From: Methylobacterium isbiliense
Lineage (GTDB): Bacteria; Pseudomonadota; Alphaproteobacteria; Rhizobiales; Beijerinckiaceae
Reading direction: 5' to 3'
DNA length: 64,000 bases
Assembly: GCF_022179325.1 (NCBI RefSeq)
Contig: NZ_BPQQ01000071.1
Coordinates: 1-64,000, forward strand
The position numbers and the translations under genes were made by a program. Shown one piece after another: positions 8,157 through 18,628 of the stretch. Below the pieces are notes generated by a model. It was given only the letters and a program-made list of their open reading frames with translations. It was not told the DNA's origin and searched no databases. Each line of letters opens with the position of its first letter. Position 1 is the stretch's first letter.

Positions 8157-9452
8157 ATGTCGCAAGCCATCGCCACCGGGGGCGTTCCCCCCGCCTCGCG
8201 CCGGCCGTTCGGTCAGAACTACGCCTTCGTGGTCGTGGGGGTGGTCTTCCTGGCGCTGCTGGCGGCGGCAGGCCTGCGCGCGGCGCCCGGCGTGCTGATC
8301 CTGCCCCTGGAGCAGGCCTTCGGCTGGAGCCGCGCTACCACCTCGTTCGCGGCCGGCCTCGGCATCTTCCTGTACGGCATGGTGGGTCCCTTCGCGGCGG
8401 CCCTGATGCAGAGCTTCGGCATCCGCCGCACCCTGCTCTGCGCGCTCGCGCTGATGTCGGGCGCGACGGCGCTGAGCGCGCTGATGAGCGAGCCCTGGCA
8501 CCTCGTGGCGACCTGGGGCGTGCTGTCGGGGCTCGGCAGCGGGTGCGTCGCCATCGTGCTCGGCGCCACGGTGGTCAACCGCTGGTTCGTGGTCCGGCGC
8601 GGCCTGATCATGGGCCTGCTCACCGCCAGCACCGCCACCGGCACGCTGGTGTTCCTGCCGGGCTTGGCCGCCATCGCGGCGGCGGGCGGCTGGCAGCCGG
8701 TGGTGCTCACCGTCTCGGTGGCGGTCGCGGCGCTCATTCCCCTGGTCTGGTGGCTGCTGCCGGAGCGCCCGGGCGATATCGGCCTCGTGCCCTACGGCGC
8801 CGCGCCGGGCAGCGCGGTCGAGCCGCCGCGGCGGGCGAACCCCTTCCGCAGTGCCATCGACGGGCTGGTGCGGGCGAGCCGCCGGGGCGACTTCTGGCTC
8901 CTGTTCGGTACCTTCTTCATCTGTGGCCTGACCACCAACGGGCTGGTGGGCACGCACCTGATCTCGTTCTGCGCCGACCAGGGCCTGCCGGAGGTGCGTG
9001 CGGCCGCTCTGCTCGCCATGATGGGCGTGTTCGACCTCATCGGCACCACCGGCTCGGGCTGGCTCACCGACCGCTACGACCCGCGCAAGCTCCTGTTCAT
9101 GTATTACGGCCTGCGCGGCCTGTCGCTGATGGCGCTGCCCTTCACCGACTTCTCGTTCTACAGCCTGTCGATCTTCGCGGTGTTCTACGGACTCGACTGG
9201 ATCGCCACGGTGCCTCCGACGGTGCGGCTCACCAACGAGATCTTCGGCGAGCGCGACGCGCCGATCGTCTTCGGCTGGATCGCGGCCGGCCACCAGGCCG
9301 GGGCGGCGACGGCCGCCTTCGGGGCCGGCTTGTCGCGGGCGGCCGAGGGCCGCTACCTCGAAGCCTTCCTGGCCGCCGGCCTCACCGGGCTCATCGCCGC
9401 CGTGATGTCGCTGATGATCGCCCGGGCGGCGCGCCGGCCCGTGGCCGCCTGA
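8157..9452 (+). CDS. MFS transporter, monocarboxylate/oxalate-formate antiporter-like
   Basis: Twelve-helix inner-membrane carrier of 431 residues. Helix 1 ends in AAPGVLILPLEQAFGWSRATTS, a phrase typical of the MCT/OFA branch of the major facilitator superfamily. It is followed by VVNRWFVVRRGLIMGLLTASTATG and, in the second half, the motif A-like GSGWLTDRYDPRKLL. Known relatives move small organic acids. It is transcribed divergently from a TetR regulator and shares its operator region, so expression is probably inducible by the substrate or a related compound. The exact substrate cannot be read from the sequence. Confidence 0.88.
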   Translation: MSQAIATGGVPPASRRPFGQNYAFVVVGVVFLALLAAAGLRAAPGVLILPLEQAFGWSRATTSFAAGLGIFLYGMVGPFAAALMQSFGIRRTLLCALALMSGATALSALMSEPWHLVATWGVLSGLGSGCVAIVLGATVVNRWFVVRRGLIMGLLTASTATGTLVFLPGLAAIAAAGGWQPVVLTVSVAVAALIPLVWWLLPERPGDIGLVPYGAAPGSAVEPPRRANPFRSAIDGLVRASRRGDFWLLFGTFFICGLTTNGLVGTHLISFCADQGLPEVRAAALLAMMGVFDLIGTTGSGWLTDRYDPRKLLFMYYGLRGLSLMALPFTDFSFYSLSIFAVFYGLDWIATVPPTVRLTNEIFGERDAPIVFGWIAAGHQAGAATAAFGAGLSRAAEGRYLEAFLAAGLTGLIAAVMSLMIARAARRPVAA

Positions 9453-9531
9453 CGGGGGCGAGGGGCGAGGGATCTGACCCCGCGCCCCGCGATGGGGTAT
9501 GGAGGCGTCCCCTCGCCAAAACGAGACCCGC

Positions 9532-10650
9532 ATGACGGACACACAAGCCCGCCCGCAGCCGATCCCGCTCACCGTCCTCACGGGCTTCCTCGGGGCCGGC
9601 AAGACGACGCTGCTCAACCGGCTGCTGCGCGAGCCCGCGCTCGCCGACACGGTGGTGATCGTCAACGAGTTCGGGGAGATCGGGCTCGACCACCTGCTGA
9701 TCGAGACCGTGGACGAGGGCTTGGTGCTGCTCGGGGCGGGATGCCTGTGCTGCACCGTGCGGGGCGACCTGATCGCCACCCTGGAGGACCTGCTGCGCAA
9801 GCGCGACAACGGCCGCATCCAGCCGTTCCGCCGGGTGGTGATCGAGACCACCGGCCTCGCCGATCCCGCGCCGATCCTGCATGCGCTGCTCTACCACCCC
9901 TACATCGCCCTGCGCTACGCGCTGCAGGGCGTGGTGACGGTGGTGGATGCGGTGAACGGCGCCGGTACCCTCGACGCCCACCCGGAGGCGGTGCGGCAGG
10001 CCGCCGTGGCTGACCGGATCGTGCTGACCAAGACGGATCTCGCCGGGGAGGCGGACGCCCTGCGTGCGCGGCTCTCCGCCCTGAACCCGGCCGCGCCCCT
10101 GCTGCCGGCCGACGCCCCGGCCGAAGCCATGCTCGGCGGCCTGTTCGGGCTCGACGGCAAGCTCTCGGATGTGAGCCGGTGGCTCGGCGCCGAGGCGGTG
10201 GCCGCACAGGAGCAGCAGCCTGGGCACCACCACGGGCACCATCACCACGGGCACCACCATCACCACGACGTGAACCGCCACGACGCGGCGATCCGCGCCT
10301 TCACCCTGAGGAGCGAGGCGGCGGTGCCGCGCCCGGCCTTCGAGATGTTCCTCGACCTCCTGCGCTCGGGGCAGGGGGCGAACCTCTTGCGCCTCAAGGG
10401 GCTGGTGGCGCTGGCCGACGCGCCGGAGCGTCCCGTGGTGGTGCACGGGGTCCAGCACGTCGTCCACGCGCCGGTGACGCTGGCGGCGTGGCCGGACGGC
10501 GACCGAACCTCGCGGCTGGTGCTGATCCTGCGCGACGGCGATCCGGCCTTCGTGCGCCGCCTCTGGGACGCCTTCCTGGGCCGCCCGGCGGTGGACAGCC
10601 CGGATGCGGCGGCGCTCGTGCACAACCCGCTCGCCATCCCGGGGGCCTGA
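9532..10650 (+). CDS. CobW/G3E-family GTP-binding metallochaperone with His-rich loop
   Basis: Cytoplasmic GTPase of the COG0523 group, which delivers metals (Zn, Co, Fe) to target enzymes. In the 372-residue protein the Walker A is GFLGAGKTT (18-26). The metal-binding CLCC (71-74) is followed by TVRGDL, the switch block is ETTGLADP, and the NKxD equivalent is TKTD (166-169). A histidine run at about 232-250 holds more than ten His. The C-terminal CobW_C domain follows. I start at ATG 9532; an in-frame ATG at 9499 adds eleven non-conserved residues. No Zur-type site or obvious client gene is beside it, so the metal remains open. Confidence 0.92.
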   Translation: MTDTQARPQPIPLTVLTGFLGAGKTTLLNRLLREPALADTVVIVNEFGEIGLDHLLIETVDEGLVLLGAGCLCCTVRGDLIATLEDLLRKRDNGRIQPFRRVVIETTGLADPAPILHALLYHPYIALRYALQGVVTVVDAVNGAGTLDAHPEAVRQAAVADRIVLTKTDLAGEADALRARLSALNPAAPLLPADAPAEAMLGGLFGLDGKLSDVSRWLGAEAVAAQEQQPGHHHGHHHHGHHHHHDVNRHDAAIRAFTLRSEAAVPRPAFEMFLDLLRSGQGANLLRLKGLVALADAPERPVVVHGVQHVVHAPVTLAAWPDGDRTSRLVLILRDGDPAFVRRLWDAFLGRPAVDSPDAAALVHNPLAIPGA

Positions 10651-10726
10651 TCCGGTCTGGTTCTTGATTGGTGAACGGATGCGTGAGGCATCCGTCCCGG
10701 ATCGGGACAGGCCGGGAGGGCGAGGA

Positions 10727-11695
10727 ATGGCGCAGCACAGGTTCTCGGTCATCCGGGGCGGCGGGTCGGATCAGGAACCGGGCCGCTGGACGACCGAGAT
10801 CGTCCGGCCGTCGGAGCTGAGCGAGGCGGACATCGCCGGCTGGCGGGCGCTGCTGGCGCGGGCGGCCGAGACCTCCGTGCTCGCCGATCCGGACGTGGTC
10901 CTGACGCTGGCCCAGCATTGTGCCCGGGGACAGCTGCTCCGGCTGCTGCTGGTGCGCCAGGGGAGCGAGGACGGGACGACGGTACGGGCGGTGCTGCCCG
11001 TGCGGCTGCCGGGCGGCCTCTGGCTGCGCGGCGCGGCGCGGCCGTGGATCCTGCCCATCGTCGGCCCGTGCGCTCCGGTGATCGAGGCCGCGCAGGCCGG
11101 GGCGGTGCTGCGCACGCTCCTCGACGACCTCGCGGCCGGCGACCGGAGGATCGATGCGCTGCGCCTGTCGGGCCTTGCGCCCGCCGGCCGGATCGCCGCC
11201 GCCCTCGGCGAGGCCGCGACGCGCGCCGGCCGGCGCCTGACTCTGCGCCCGCGCGAGGAGCGGTCCGCGCCCCCGCCGCTGAGCCCCGATCCGCTGCCTC
11301 GCGCGCCGACCTCGCTCGAGCGGGTGCGCGAGCCGCGTCAGGTGCGCGACGCGGTGGAGCGCTTCCTCGCGCTCGAAGCGTCTGGGCCGGGTCCCTGCCT
11401 TCTGGACGATCCCCCGCTGGCGACCGCCTTCCGGGTGGTGGTGCGCCGCTTCGCCCATCGCCGCGAGGCCTGCGTCGATCTCGTGCGGCGCGACGGGGCG
11501 GTGATCGCCGCCGCCATCCATCTCGGTCCGCCGGGACGCGAGCGGATCTGGCGGCGGGCCGGCCTCTTGCTCGCCGGGGCGCAGGCGCCGCCTCGGCCGG
11601 GCCTGACCCTGGAGGCGGAGGTCTCGTTGGCGCGGGCGGGCCGGCGCGAGGCCGAGACCCGGCCGGCCGCGCCCGCGGTGCGGCAGGCGCGCTGA
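10727..11695 (+). CDS. CelD/BcsL-like (GNAT-fold) acetyltransferase homologue, short form
   Basis: A 322-residue cytoplasmic protein that resembles the CelD/BcsL group once tied to cellulose and exopolysaccharide synthesis. The N-terminal half has WRALLARAAETSVLADPDVVLTLAQH and VRAVLPVRLPGGLWLRGAARPWILPIVGPCAPVI, the usual plan of these proteins. A second block FLALEASGPG precedes a shortened GNAT region, and the usual ASG-WKG-loop is degenerate. Start ATG 10727 has GGGAGGGCGAGGA in front. It ends eight bases from the convergent HPr gene. Its substrate and whether it is active are unknown; the alternative is a domain remnant that now only scaffolds. Confidence 0.55.
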   Translation: MAQHRFSVIRGGGSDQEPGRWTTEIVRPSELSEADIAGWRALLARAAETSVLADPDVVLTLAQHCARGQLLRLLLVRQGSEDGTTVRAVLPVRLPGGLWLRGAARPWILPIVGPCAPVIEAAQAGAVLRTLLDDLAAGDRRIDALRLSGLAPAGRIAAALGEAATRAGRRLTLRPREERSAPPPLSPDPLPRAPTSLERVREPRQVRDAVERFLALEASGPGPCLLDDPPLATAFRVVVRRFAHRREACVDLVRRDGAVIAAAIHLGPPGRERIWRRAGLLLAGAQAPPRPGLTLEAEVSLARAGRREAETRPAAPAVRQAR

Positions 11696-11702
11696 GGTGC
11701 CG

Positions 11703-12023
11703 CTACTCGTCCTCGCCGAAGCGGTTGGCGAGCAGGGCGGCGATCGCGTCGAGGCAGGCATCCTGATCGGGGCCGAGGGCGGTCACGAAGATGCTGGTGC
11801 CCTGCGCGGCGCCGAGTGTGAGCAGCCCCATGATGGAGCGCCCGCCCACCGTCTCGCCCCCGCGCGACACGGTGACGTCGGAGTCGAATCGCTCCACGGC
11901 CTGGACGAACTTGGCGGAGGCGCGCGCGTGCAGGCCGCGCCGGTTGATGATCGGCAATTCGCGCGCCGCCGCCCCCTCGGGCACCGGCGGAGGACCACAC
12001 GCGTCGAGATCGGGGTCGTTCAT
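11703..12023 (-). CDS. ptsH: HPr phosphocarrier protein of a regulatory PTS
   Basis: Small cytoplasmic phosphocarrier, 106 residues, including about 20 extra N-terminal residues before the HPr fold. The active-site histidine is His32 in RRGLHARAS, and the regulatory serine site is Ser63 in GRSIMGLLTLGAAQG. Both are present, so it can be phosphorylated by Enzyme I and by HPr kinase. It is the last gene of the series chvI-chvG-hprK-EIIA-ptsH. Neither Enzyme I nor a sugar permease is in the window, as expected for the signalling PTS of alphaproteobacteria, where HPr and EIIA act as regulators rather than sugar carriers. Confidence 0.95.
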   Translation of the reverse strand: MNDPDLDACGPPPVPEGAAARELPIINRRGLHARASAKFVQAVERFDSDVTVSRGGETVGGRSIMGLLTLGAAQGTSIFVTALGPDQDACLDAIAALLANRFGEDE

Positions 12024-12099
12024 CGGGGCTGAACCCTGCGGGAGCCGCGGCCGCGCCGACGGTCCAGTCCGGAGTGGGTGGGGAGGGGAGCGGCGGCGG

Positions 12100-12501
12100 T
12101 TACTTTCCGGCCAGCACCCGCGAGGCGACGTTGATGTACTTGCGGCCGGCCTCCTGGGCGTGGAGCACGGCCTCGCCGAGGCTCTCCTCGTCCCGGACGC
12201 TCGCGAGCTTGATCAGCATCGGCAGGTTGATGCCTGCCACCACCTCGACGGAGCCGCCGTTCATGCAGGAGAGGGCGAGGTTCGAGGGCGTGCCGCCGAA
12301 CATGTCAGTCAGCACGACGACGCCCTCACCGCTGTTCACCCGGCAGACCGCCGACATGATGTCCTTGCGCCGGACCTCCATGTCGTCCTCAGGGCCGATC
12401 GTGATGGTTTCGATCTGCTCCTGCGGCCCCACGACGTGCTCCAGCGCGGCCTTGAACTCCGTCGCGAGCAACCCGTGGGTGACGAGCACCATTCCAATCA
12501 T
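12100..12501 (-). CDS. manX: PTS system mannose-type EIIA domain protein
   Basis: Single-domain EIIA of the mannose family, 133 residues. His9 in LVTHGLLATEF is the phosphorylation site, and VVLTDMFGGTPSNLA is the second family signature; NLPMLIKLA closes the core. No IIB, IIC or IID domain is attached or adjacent, so it is a signalling component that receives phosphate from HPr. The start is ATG 12501; an in-frame ATG three codons later would still keep the fold. The reading frame upstream to 12633 overlaps the hprK end and is not homologous. Gaps of about 80-90 bases separate it from its neighbours, consistent with one transcript. Confidence 0.93.
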   Translation of the reverse strand: MIGMVLVTHGLLATEFKAALEHVVGPQEQIETITIGPEDDMEVRRKDIMSAVCRVNSGEGVVVLTDMFGGTPSNLALSCMNGGSVEVVAGINLPMLIKLASVRDEESLGEAVLHAQEAGRKYINVASRVLAGK

Positions 12502-12590
12502 CGACACGAGATCCGACGCCCCTTTCAGAGCCGAGCCGCCATTTTGTGCAGCGCAAGGGCGAGCGCAAGAGCATTGCGGCGAAATCCGCG

Positions 12591-13037
12591 TCAGCCCGCC
12601 ACCATCATGCCACGGTGCCGCCGCCAGCGCCACAACACCGTACTCGTCCGGGCCGGGTCCCGGGGAAGAACGATCCTCGGCAGGCGGATGCCGAGGAGAA
12701 CGACGCTCTCCTCCTCCCGTCCGGTCATCCGCGGCGCGGTCTCGGCGAGGTCCGCCACCAGCCGCACCACCGCCGAAGGCAGCGTGTTCTCAACGGTTTG
12801 GGGGCCGAAGCCGCGGATCTCCACCAGCCCGGCCAGCAGCGGGTGCGGGCGGGCGATCAGCCGCCCGTGCCGGGCGTCGAGACCGATGCGGTCGTCCCCG
12901 ACCAGGGCCGCGTAGCAGCGCAAGATAGGGCCGCTGTCCAGAAGGTCGCGGGCCAGGGTCGTTTTGCCGCTGCCCGATGCCCCGCGAATCAGGATGCCGA
13001 CCTCGCCGAGCACGACGCAGGAGGCGTGGATCGTCAG
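12591..13037 (-). CDS. hprK: HPr kinase/phosphorylase, minimal alphaproteobacterial form
   Basis: Kinase that phosphorylates HPr on its regulatory serine. The short protein (about 148 residues) lacks the N-terminal domain of the Firmicute enzyme. It keeps the Walker A GASGSGKTTL, the VGDDRIGL strand, LAGLVEIRGFG and the C-terminal GREEESVVLLGIRLPRI. The only standard start is GTG 13013, but the frame continues upstream with LTIHASCV, which matches the usual opening MTIHAS of alphaproteobacterial HprK. The matching first codon is CTG at 13037. I extend the gene there with caution. It follows chvG by only a few bases and probably shares its transcript. Confidence 0.85.
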   Translation of the reverse strand: MTIHASCVVLGEVGILIRGASGSGKTTLARDLLDSGPILRCYAALVGDDRIGLDARHGRLIARPHPLLAGLVEIRGFGPQTVENTLPSAVVRLVADLAETAPRMTGREEESVVLLGIRLPRIVLPRDPARTSTVLWRWRRHRGMMVAG

Positions 13038-13045
13038 GGGAGGGC

Positions 13046-14863
13046 TCAGCGCGTGAGCCCCGGGATGCGCACCACGAAGCGGGCACCGAGCACGGTCGGC
13101 TCCCCGTCCTCGTCGGGCGGGCCGAGGCGGTTCTCGGCCCGGATCGTGCCGCGATGGGCCTGGACGATCTGGCGGGAGATCGACAGGCCGAGCCCGGAAT
13201 TCTGCCCGAAGCCCTGTTCGGGCCGGTCGGTGTAGAAGCGCTCGAAGATCCGCTCCAGGGCGTGGGGCGGGATGCCCGGGCCGTCATCCTCCACGATGAG
13301 TTCGATGGTGCTGCGCAGCCGGCGCAGGGTCACCCGCACGGTCGCGCCCTTGGGCGAGAAGGAGCGGGCATTGTCGAGCAGGTTGTTCACCACCTGTCCG
13401 AGCCGGCTGTCGTGGCCGATGATCGCGAACGGGTCCTCGGTGCCCGGCGGCGGCGGGTCCACCGTGAGGGCGATGGCGGCGTCGCGCGGGCGCCGGCGCT
13501 CGTTGGCCACCGAGGTGACGGTGGTGAGGAGCTTCTTGAGGTCGACCCGGGCGGCCTCGGCGCGCGCGAGCTCCGCATCGAGGCGCGAGGCGTCCGCGAT
13601 GTCGCTGATCAGCCGGTCGAGCCGCTTCACGTCGTGCTGGATGATCTGCATCAGCCGGCCGCGCGACTCGTCGGTCTTGGCGAGCGGCAGGGTCTCGACG
13701 GCGCTGCGCAGGGAGGTCAGCGGGTTCTTCAGCTCGTGCGAGACGTCGGCCGCGAAGTTCTCGATGGCGTCGAGGCGCCGGTAGAGCGCCTGCGTCATGT
13801 CGCGCAGCGCCCCCGAGAGGTGGCCGATCTCGTCCGTGCGCTTGGTGAAGTCGGGGATCTCCTGGCGCGACTTGATGCCGAGACGCACCCGCTCGGCGGC
13901 CTCCGCCAGCCGGCTCACCGGGCCGACGATCTGCCCCGCGACGAGGAGCGAGAGCACCACCATCACGAGCGCGGCGATCAGGAAGACCTGCAGCAGCGCG
14001 AAGCGCTCGGAGGCGATGATCTTGTCGATGTCGCCCTCGGGCGTCGACAGCAGGAGCGCGCCCCGCACCGTGCGGGCGCGCTGGATCGGCACCGCCACGG
14101 AGACGATCGTGTCCCCCTGCGGCGTGCGCCGCACCAGGGTGCCGCGGGCGCCCTGCAAGGCGCGCTGCACCTCCGGCAGGCTGCGGCCGTCCGCCGGGCC
14201 GGCCTCGTCCTGCGGCTCGCCGCGGCGCAGGAACGGCAGGTGCCGCGTCACCCCGTTCCAGGCCCGCTCCATCAGGCTGGGCTTCTCCTTGCGCACCGGC
14301 ACCTCGGGCCGGGCGAGGTCGCCGCGGACGTAGAGGTTGCGCGAATCGATCAGGCTCGTCCCGTCGCGGTCGTAGACGCGCGCGCGCGTCCCGGTCGGGG
14401 TGGTCAGCCGGCGCAGCAGCGGCGCCACCCGCTCCGGGTTGAGCGAGAATTCGAGCGCCGACAGGGTCTCGTCGCCGCTACCCTGCAGCTCCCCGGCCTG
14501 GAGCTGCAGCAGGCGGTCGGGATCGATGCTGATCGCGTCGGTGTCGACGGTGGCGGAGGCCGCGATCGCCCCCGCGATGATGTCGCCCTGGGTGAGCAGG
14601 CTCTGCACCCGCGCCTCGATCAGCCCCTGGCGGAACTGGTTGAGGTAGAGGAAGCCGATCAGCAGGGCGATCAGCCCCGCGAGGTTGAGGACGACGATGC
14701 GCCGCGTCAGGCTCGACGAGGCGCGCTGGGCGAACCAGCGCCCGATGCTGCGCGGGCCGAGCCGCTCGCGCAGAGGGGCCTCCTCGGAATCCGTCTCGGC
14801 CCCCGCCGCCCCCGCCTCGGCTCCGAACAGACGCCGCACGGCGCCGAATCCCCCGCTGCTCAC
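13046..14863 (-). CDS. chvG: Sensor histidine kinase ChvG
   Basis: Inner-membrane sensor of the ChvG/ChvI system, which controls envelope, acid and host-related functions in Rhizobiales. It has 605 residues: a cytoplasmic N-tail, TM1 (about 56-74), a ~210-residue periplasmic sensing domain (Stimulus_sens_1 type), TM2 (about 290-312) and HAMP. The HisKA box is VSHELKNPLTSLRSAVE, with phospho-acceptor His376. The ATPase domain carries VVNNLLDNARSF, EDDGPGIP and GLGLSISRQIV. The ATG at 14863 lies ten bases after the chvI stop. It is known to be held by the periplasmic inhibitor ExoR in Sinorhizobium; no exoR is present here. Confidence 0.95.
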   Translation of the reverse strand: MSSGGFGAVRRLFGAEAGAAGAETDSEEAPLRERLGPRSIGRWFAQRASSSLTRRIVVLNLAGLIALLIGFLYLNQFRQGLIEARVQSLLTQGDIIAGAIAASATVDTDAISIDPDRLLQLQAGELQGSGDETLSALEFSLNPERVAPLLRRLTTPTGTRARVYDRDGTSLIDSRNLYVRGDLARPEVPVRKEKPSLMERAWNGVTRHLPFLRRGEPQDEAGPADGRSLPEVQRALQGARGTLVRRTPQGDTIVSVAVPIQRARTVRGALLLSTPEGDIDKIIASERFALLQVFLIAALVMVVLSLLVAGQIVGPVSRLAEAAERVRLGIKSRQEIPDFTKRTDEIGHLSGALRDMTQALYRRLDAIENFAADVSHELKNPLTSLRSAVETLPLAKTDESRGRLMQIIQHDVKRLDRLISDIADASRLDAELARAEAARVDLKKLLTTVTSVANERRRPRDAAIALTVDPPPPGTEDPFAIIGHDSRLGQVVNNLLDNARSFSPKGATVRVTLRRLRSTIELIVEDDGPGIPPHALERIFERFYTDRPEQGFGQNSGLGLSISRQIVQAHRGTIRAENRLGPPDEDGEPTVLGARFVVRIPGLTR

Positions 14864-14873
14864 GATGCGCGTC

Positions 14874-15590
14874 TCAGGCTTCCTTGAAGCGGTAGCCGAC
14901 GCCGTAGAGCGTCTCGATCATGTCGAAGTTGGTGTCCACCACCTTGAACTTCTTGCGCAGCCGCTTGATGTGGCTGTCGATGGTGCGGTCGTCGACGTAG
15001 ACCTGATCGTCGTAGGCCGCGTCCATGAGGGCGTTGCGGCTCTTCACGACGCCGGGGCGCTGGGCCAGCGCCTGCAGGATCAGGAACTCGGTCACGGTCA
15101 GCGTCACCGGCTCGCCCTTCCAGGTACAGGTGTGGCGCTCGGGGTCCATCATCAGCTGCCCGCGCTCCAGCGAGCGGGCGGCGGCGGCCTCCGCCTCGCG
15201 GGCCGAGGCGCCCGGCCCCGCCTCCTTGGCGGCGAAGCGGCGCAGCACCGCCTTGACCCGCTCGACCAGCAGACGCTGCGAGAACGGCTTCCGGATGAAG
15301 TCGTCCGCCCCCATCTTGAGGCCGAACAGCTCGTCGATCTCCTCGTCCTTCGAGGTCAGGAAGATCACCGGCAGGTCGGATTTCTGGCGCAGGCGCCGCA
15401 GCAGTTCCATGCCGTCCATGCGCGGCATCTTGATGTCGAAGATCGCGAGGTCCGGCGGGGAGTGCTTCAGGCCGTCGAGGGCCGAGGCCCCGTCCGTGTA
15501 GGTCTGAATCCGATACCCCTCGGTTTCGAGCGCGATCGACACGGAGGTGAGGATGTTGCGGTCGTCGTCGACGAGGGCGATGGTCGGCAT
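14874..15590 (-). CDS. chvI: Response regulator ChvI (OmpR/PhoB type)
   Basis: Transcription factor of 238 residues paired with ChvG. The receiver domain has the acidic pocket VDDD at 7-10, the phosphorylated Asp52 in [12 protein letters not shown], the Thr/Ser of FLTSKD and Lys101 of IRKPF. The C-terminal winged helix includes [29 protein letters not shown] and [16 protein letters not shown]. The frame is open far upstream; ATG 15590 has AGGGA six bases before it and gives the family N-terminus [10 protein letters not shown]. It is the first gene of the regulatory operon; the 366-base upstream region must hold its promoter. In relatives ChvI activates pckA, which lies close by here. Confidence 0.95.
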   Translation of the reverse strand: MPTIALVDDDRNILTSVSIALETEGYRIQTYTDGASALDGLKHSPPDLAIFDIKMPRMDGMELLRRLRQKSDLPVIFLTSKDEEIDELFGLKMGADDFIRKPFSQRLLVERVKAVLRRFAAKEAGPGASAREAEAAAARSLERGQLMMDPERHTCTWKGEPVTLTVTEFLILQALAQRPGVVKSRNALMDAAYDDQVYVDDRTIDSHIKRLRKKFKVVDTNFDMIETLYGVGYRFKEA

Positions 15591-15956
15591 GGGCATTCCC
15601 TGGATGAGGGGGCGTTGCGGGGCAGGATCGCGGAACCCTGCTGAACGCCACCCGACATGTCGCCGGTTCCGATCCGGCCGCGCGGGCCGTGCCGCCATCC
15701 GGCCGAAAAAGGCTGGACAGTGACTGCGGCGCCACGATTCCGTCACCCTTAAGACCATCGCGGCGAAAAAGCGAGCACTGGTCGCAGGCCGGGTGTGGCT
15801 CGTGCGCAACCCCGCCCGCGTGGGGCAGGCGCGGCGGCATGGAGGCGACGGCCGCGGAGGCGACTGTCCCGCCCGCGACGCGAGGGGCGATGGACGCCGC
15901 CCGCCTCCGGCGGCACGCTGCGGCGGACCCGAGCCCCTTTGCGTGAGAGGACCAGG
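15591..15956. other. Gene-free 366-bp divergent promoter region between chvI and hugZ
   Basis: No open frame here has coding character or homology that I recognise. It must contain the promoters for chvI (minus) and hugZ (plus). A slightly less GC-rich stretch at about 15700-15770 holds GAAAAAGG, GTCACCCTTAAGACC and GGCGAAAAAGCGAG, which could be promoter elements. I cannot assign boxes with confidence. Confidence 0.5.
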
Positions 15957-16724
15957 ATGGCCGAGACCGAGAGACCCCAGGCCGCGCCGCTGCCCGCCGC
16001 GGCCGCCCCCTTCGACGCGATCGGCCTCGCCAAGGACCTGCTGCGCTCGACTAGGGTCGGGGCGCTCGCGACGCTCGACCGGGCGGACGGATCGCCCTTC
16101 GCCTCGCTCGTCACCGTCGCCACCGATCTCGACGGGGCGCCGCTGATGCTGCTGTCGCGGCTCTCGGCGCACACGCTCAACCTGGAGGCCGAGCCGCGCT
16201 GCTCGCTGCTGCTGAGCCCCGGCGGCAAGGGCGACCCGCTCGCCCACCCGCGCCTCACCGTGGCGGGCCGGGCCGGGCGCACGCCCGAGCCCCGCGCCCG
16301 CGCCCGCTTCCTCGCCCGCCACCCGAAGGCGGCGCTCTACGCCGACTTCCCGGATTTCGCCTTCTTCCGCCTGGACCCGGCGGCCGGCCACCTCAACGGC
16401 GGCTTCGCCAAGGCCGCGACCCTGACGGCGGCGGAGCTGCTGACGCCGCTCGCCGGCTTCGAGGCGCTCGCCGAGAGCGAGGCCGGGGCGGTCGCGCACA
16501 TGAACGAGGACCATGCCGACGCCCTGGCGCTCTACGCGACGCATTTCGCGGGCGCCGGTCCGGGACCGTGGCGGCTCACCGGCCTCGATCCGGAGGGGCT
16601 CGACCTCGCGGCCGGCGACCGCACCGCCCGGGTCGCTTTCCCGCAGCCGCTCGCGGAGCCCGGCGCGCTGCGGCCGGTGCTGGTGCGGATGGCGGCCGAG
16701 GCGCGGGCGGCGCAACAGGGCTAG
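15957..16724 (+). CDS. hugZ: HugZ-family haem utilisation protein (PNPOx-like + DUF2470)
   Basis: Cytoplasmic split-barrel protein of 255 residues. The N-terminal part is a pyridoxamine-phosphate-oxidase-like barrel ([40 protein letters not shown] and then [13 protein letters not shown]). The C-terminal part is a DUF2470 domain with [19 protein letters not shown]. This two-domain plan is that of HugZ/HutZ proteins, some of which bind and degrade haem; others are of unknown function. Start ATG 15957 follows AGAGGACCAGG. No haem receptor or TonB genes are near, so a haem role is family-based only. It may also share control with pckA downstream. Confidence 0.85.
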   Translation: MAETERPQAAPLPAAAAPFDAIGLAKDLLRSTRVGALATLDRADGSPFASLVTVATDLDGAPLMLLSRLSAHTLNLEAEPRCSLLLSPGGKGDPLAHPRLTVAGRAGRTPEPRARARFLARHPKAALYADFPDFAFFRLDPAAGHLNGGFAKAATLTAAELLTPLAGFEALAESEAGAVAHMNEDHADALALYATHFAGAGPGPWRLTGLDPEGLDLAAGDRTARVAFPQPLAEPGALRPVLVRMAAEARAAQQG

Positions 16725-16806
16725 TGACAAATCCCCGCTTCTGTCGTTGCCCGAAATCGTGAAAGCGATTGAACCGCGAAGTTTCGCCACCTACTAACGG
16801 GGCTCA

Positions 16807-16825
16807 CCGGACCCGCGCGGTCCGG
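16807..16825 (+). promoter_or_regulatory. Hairpin in the pckA leader
   Basis: CCGGACC (16807-16813) and GGTCCGG (16819-16825) form a perfect 7-bp stem with a CGCGC loop in the 206-base region between hugZ and pckA. The bases just before it (16725-16800) are the least GC-rich part and hold TGACAAATC and GAAAGCGATTGAACC, possible promoter sequence. Role unproven. Confidence 0.35.
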
Positions 16826-16930
16826 ATGCGGCGGTCGCGAGGCGAGGGTACCGGCGTCCGGCGTCAACGAGGAGAGCGACGCGCGCCGGGTGGATCCCCC
16901 GCCCCGGCAGCGGCGCCAGGAGGAACACTC

Positions 16931-18541
<1,611 letters not shown>

Positions 18542-18556
18542 GCCTCACCGGCGAAT

Positions 18557-18596
18557 CCGCGGGATTCCTCTGCCATCCGGGAGAGGGATCCCGCGG
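18557..18596 (+). terminator. Terminator hairpin after pckA
   Basis: Arms 18557-18571 and 18582-18596 pair over 15 positions with one G-T wobble (CCGCGGGAT core against ATCCCGCGG) around a 10-base loop, 16 bases past the pckA stop. A clear U-run is missing, as is common in GC-rich genomes. Confidence 0.65.
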
Positions 18597-18628
18597 CTTG
18601 ATGAAGCCACGCGGGAGAACGGCGGAAG

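Noticed and set aside
8076-9851. Minus-strand frame of 591 codons opposite the MFS gene
   Set aside because: Antisense shadow of a well-supported membrane protein gene, rich in Arg/His/Gly, no domain.
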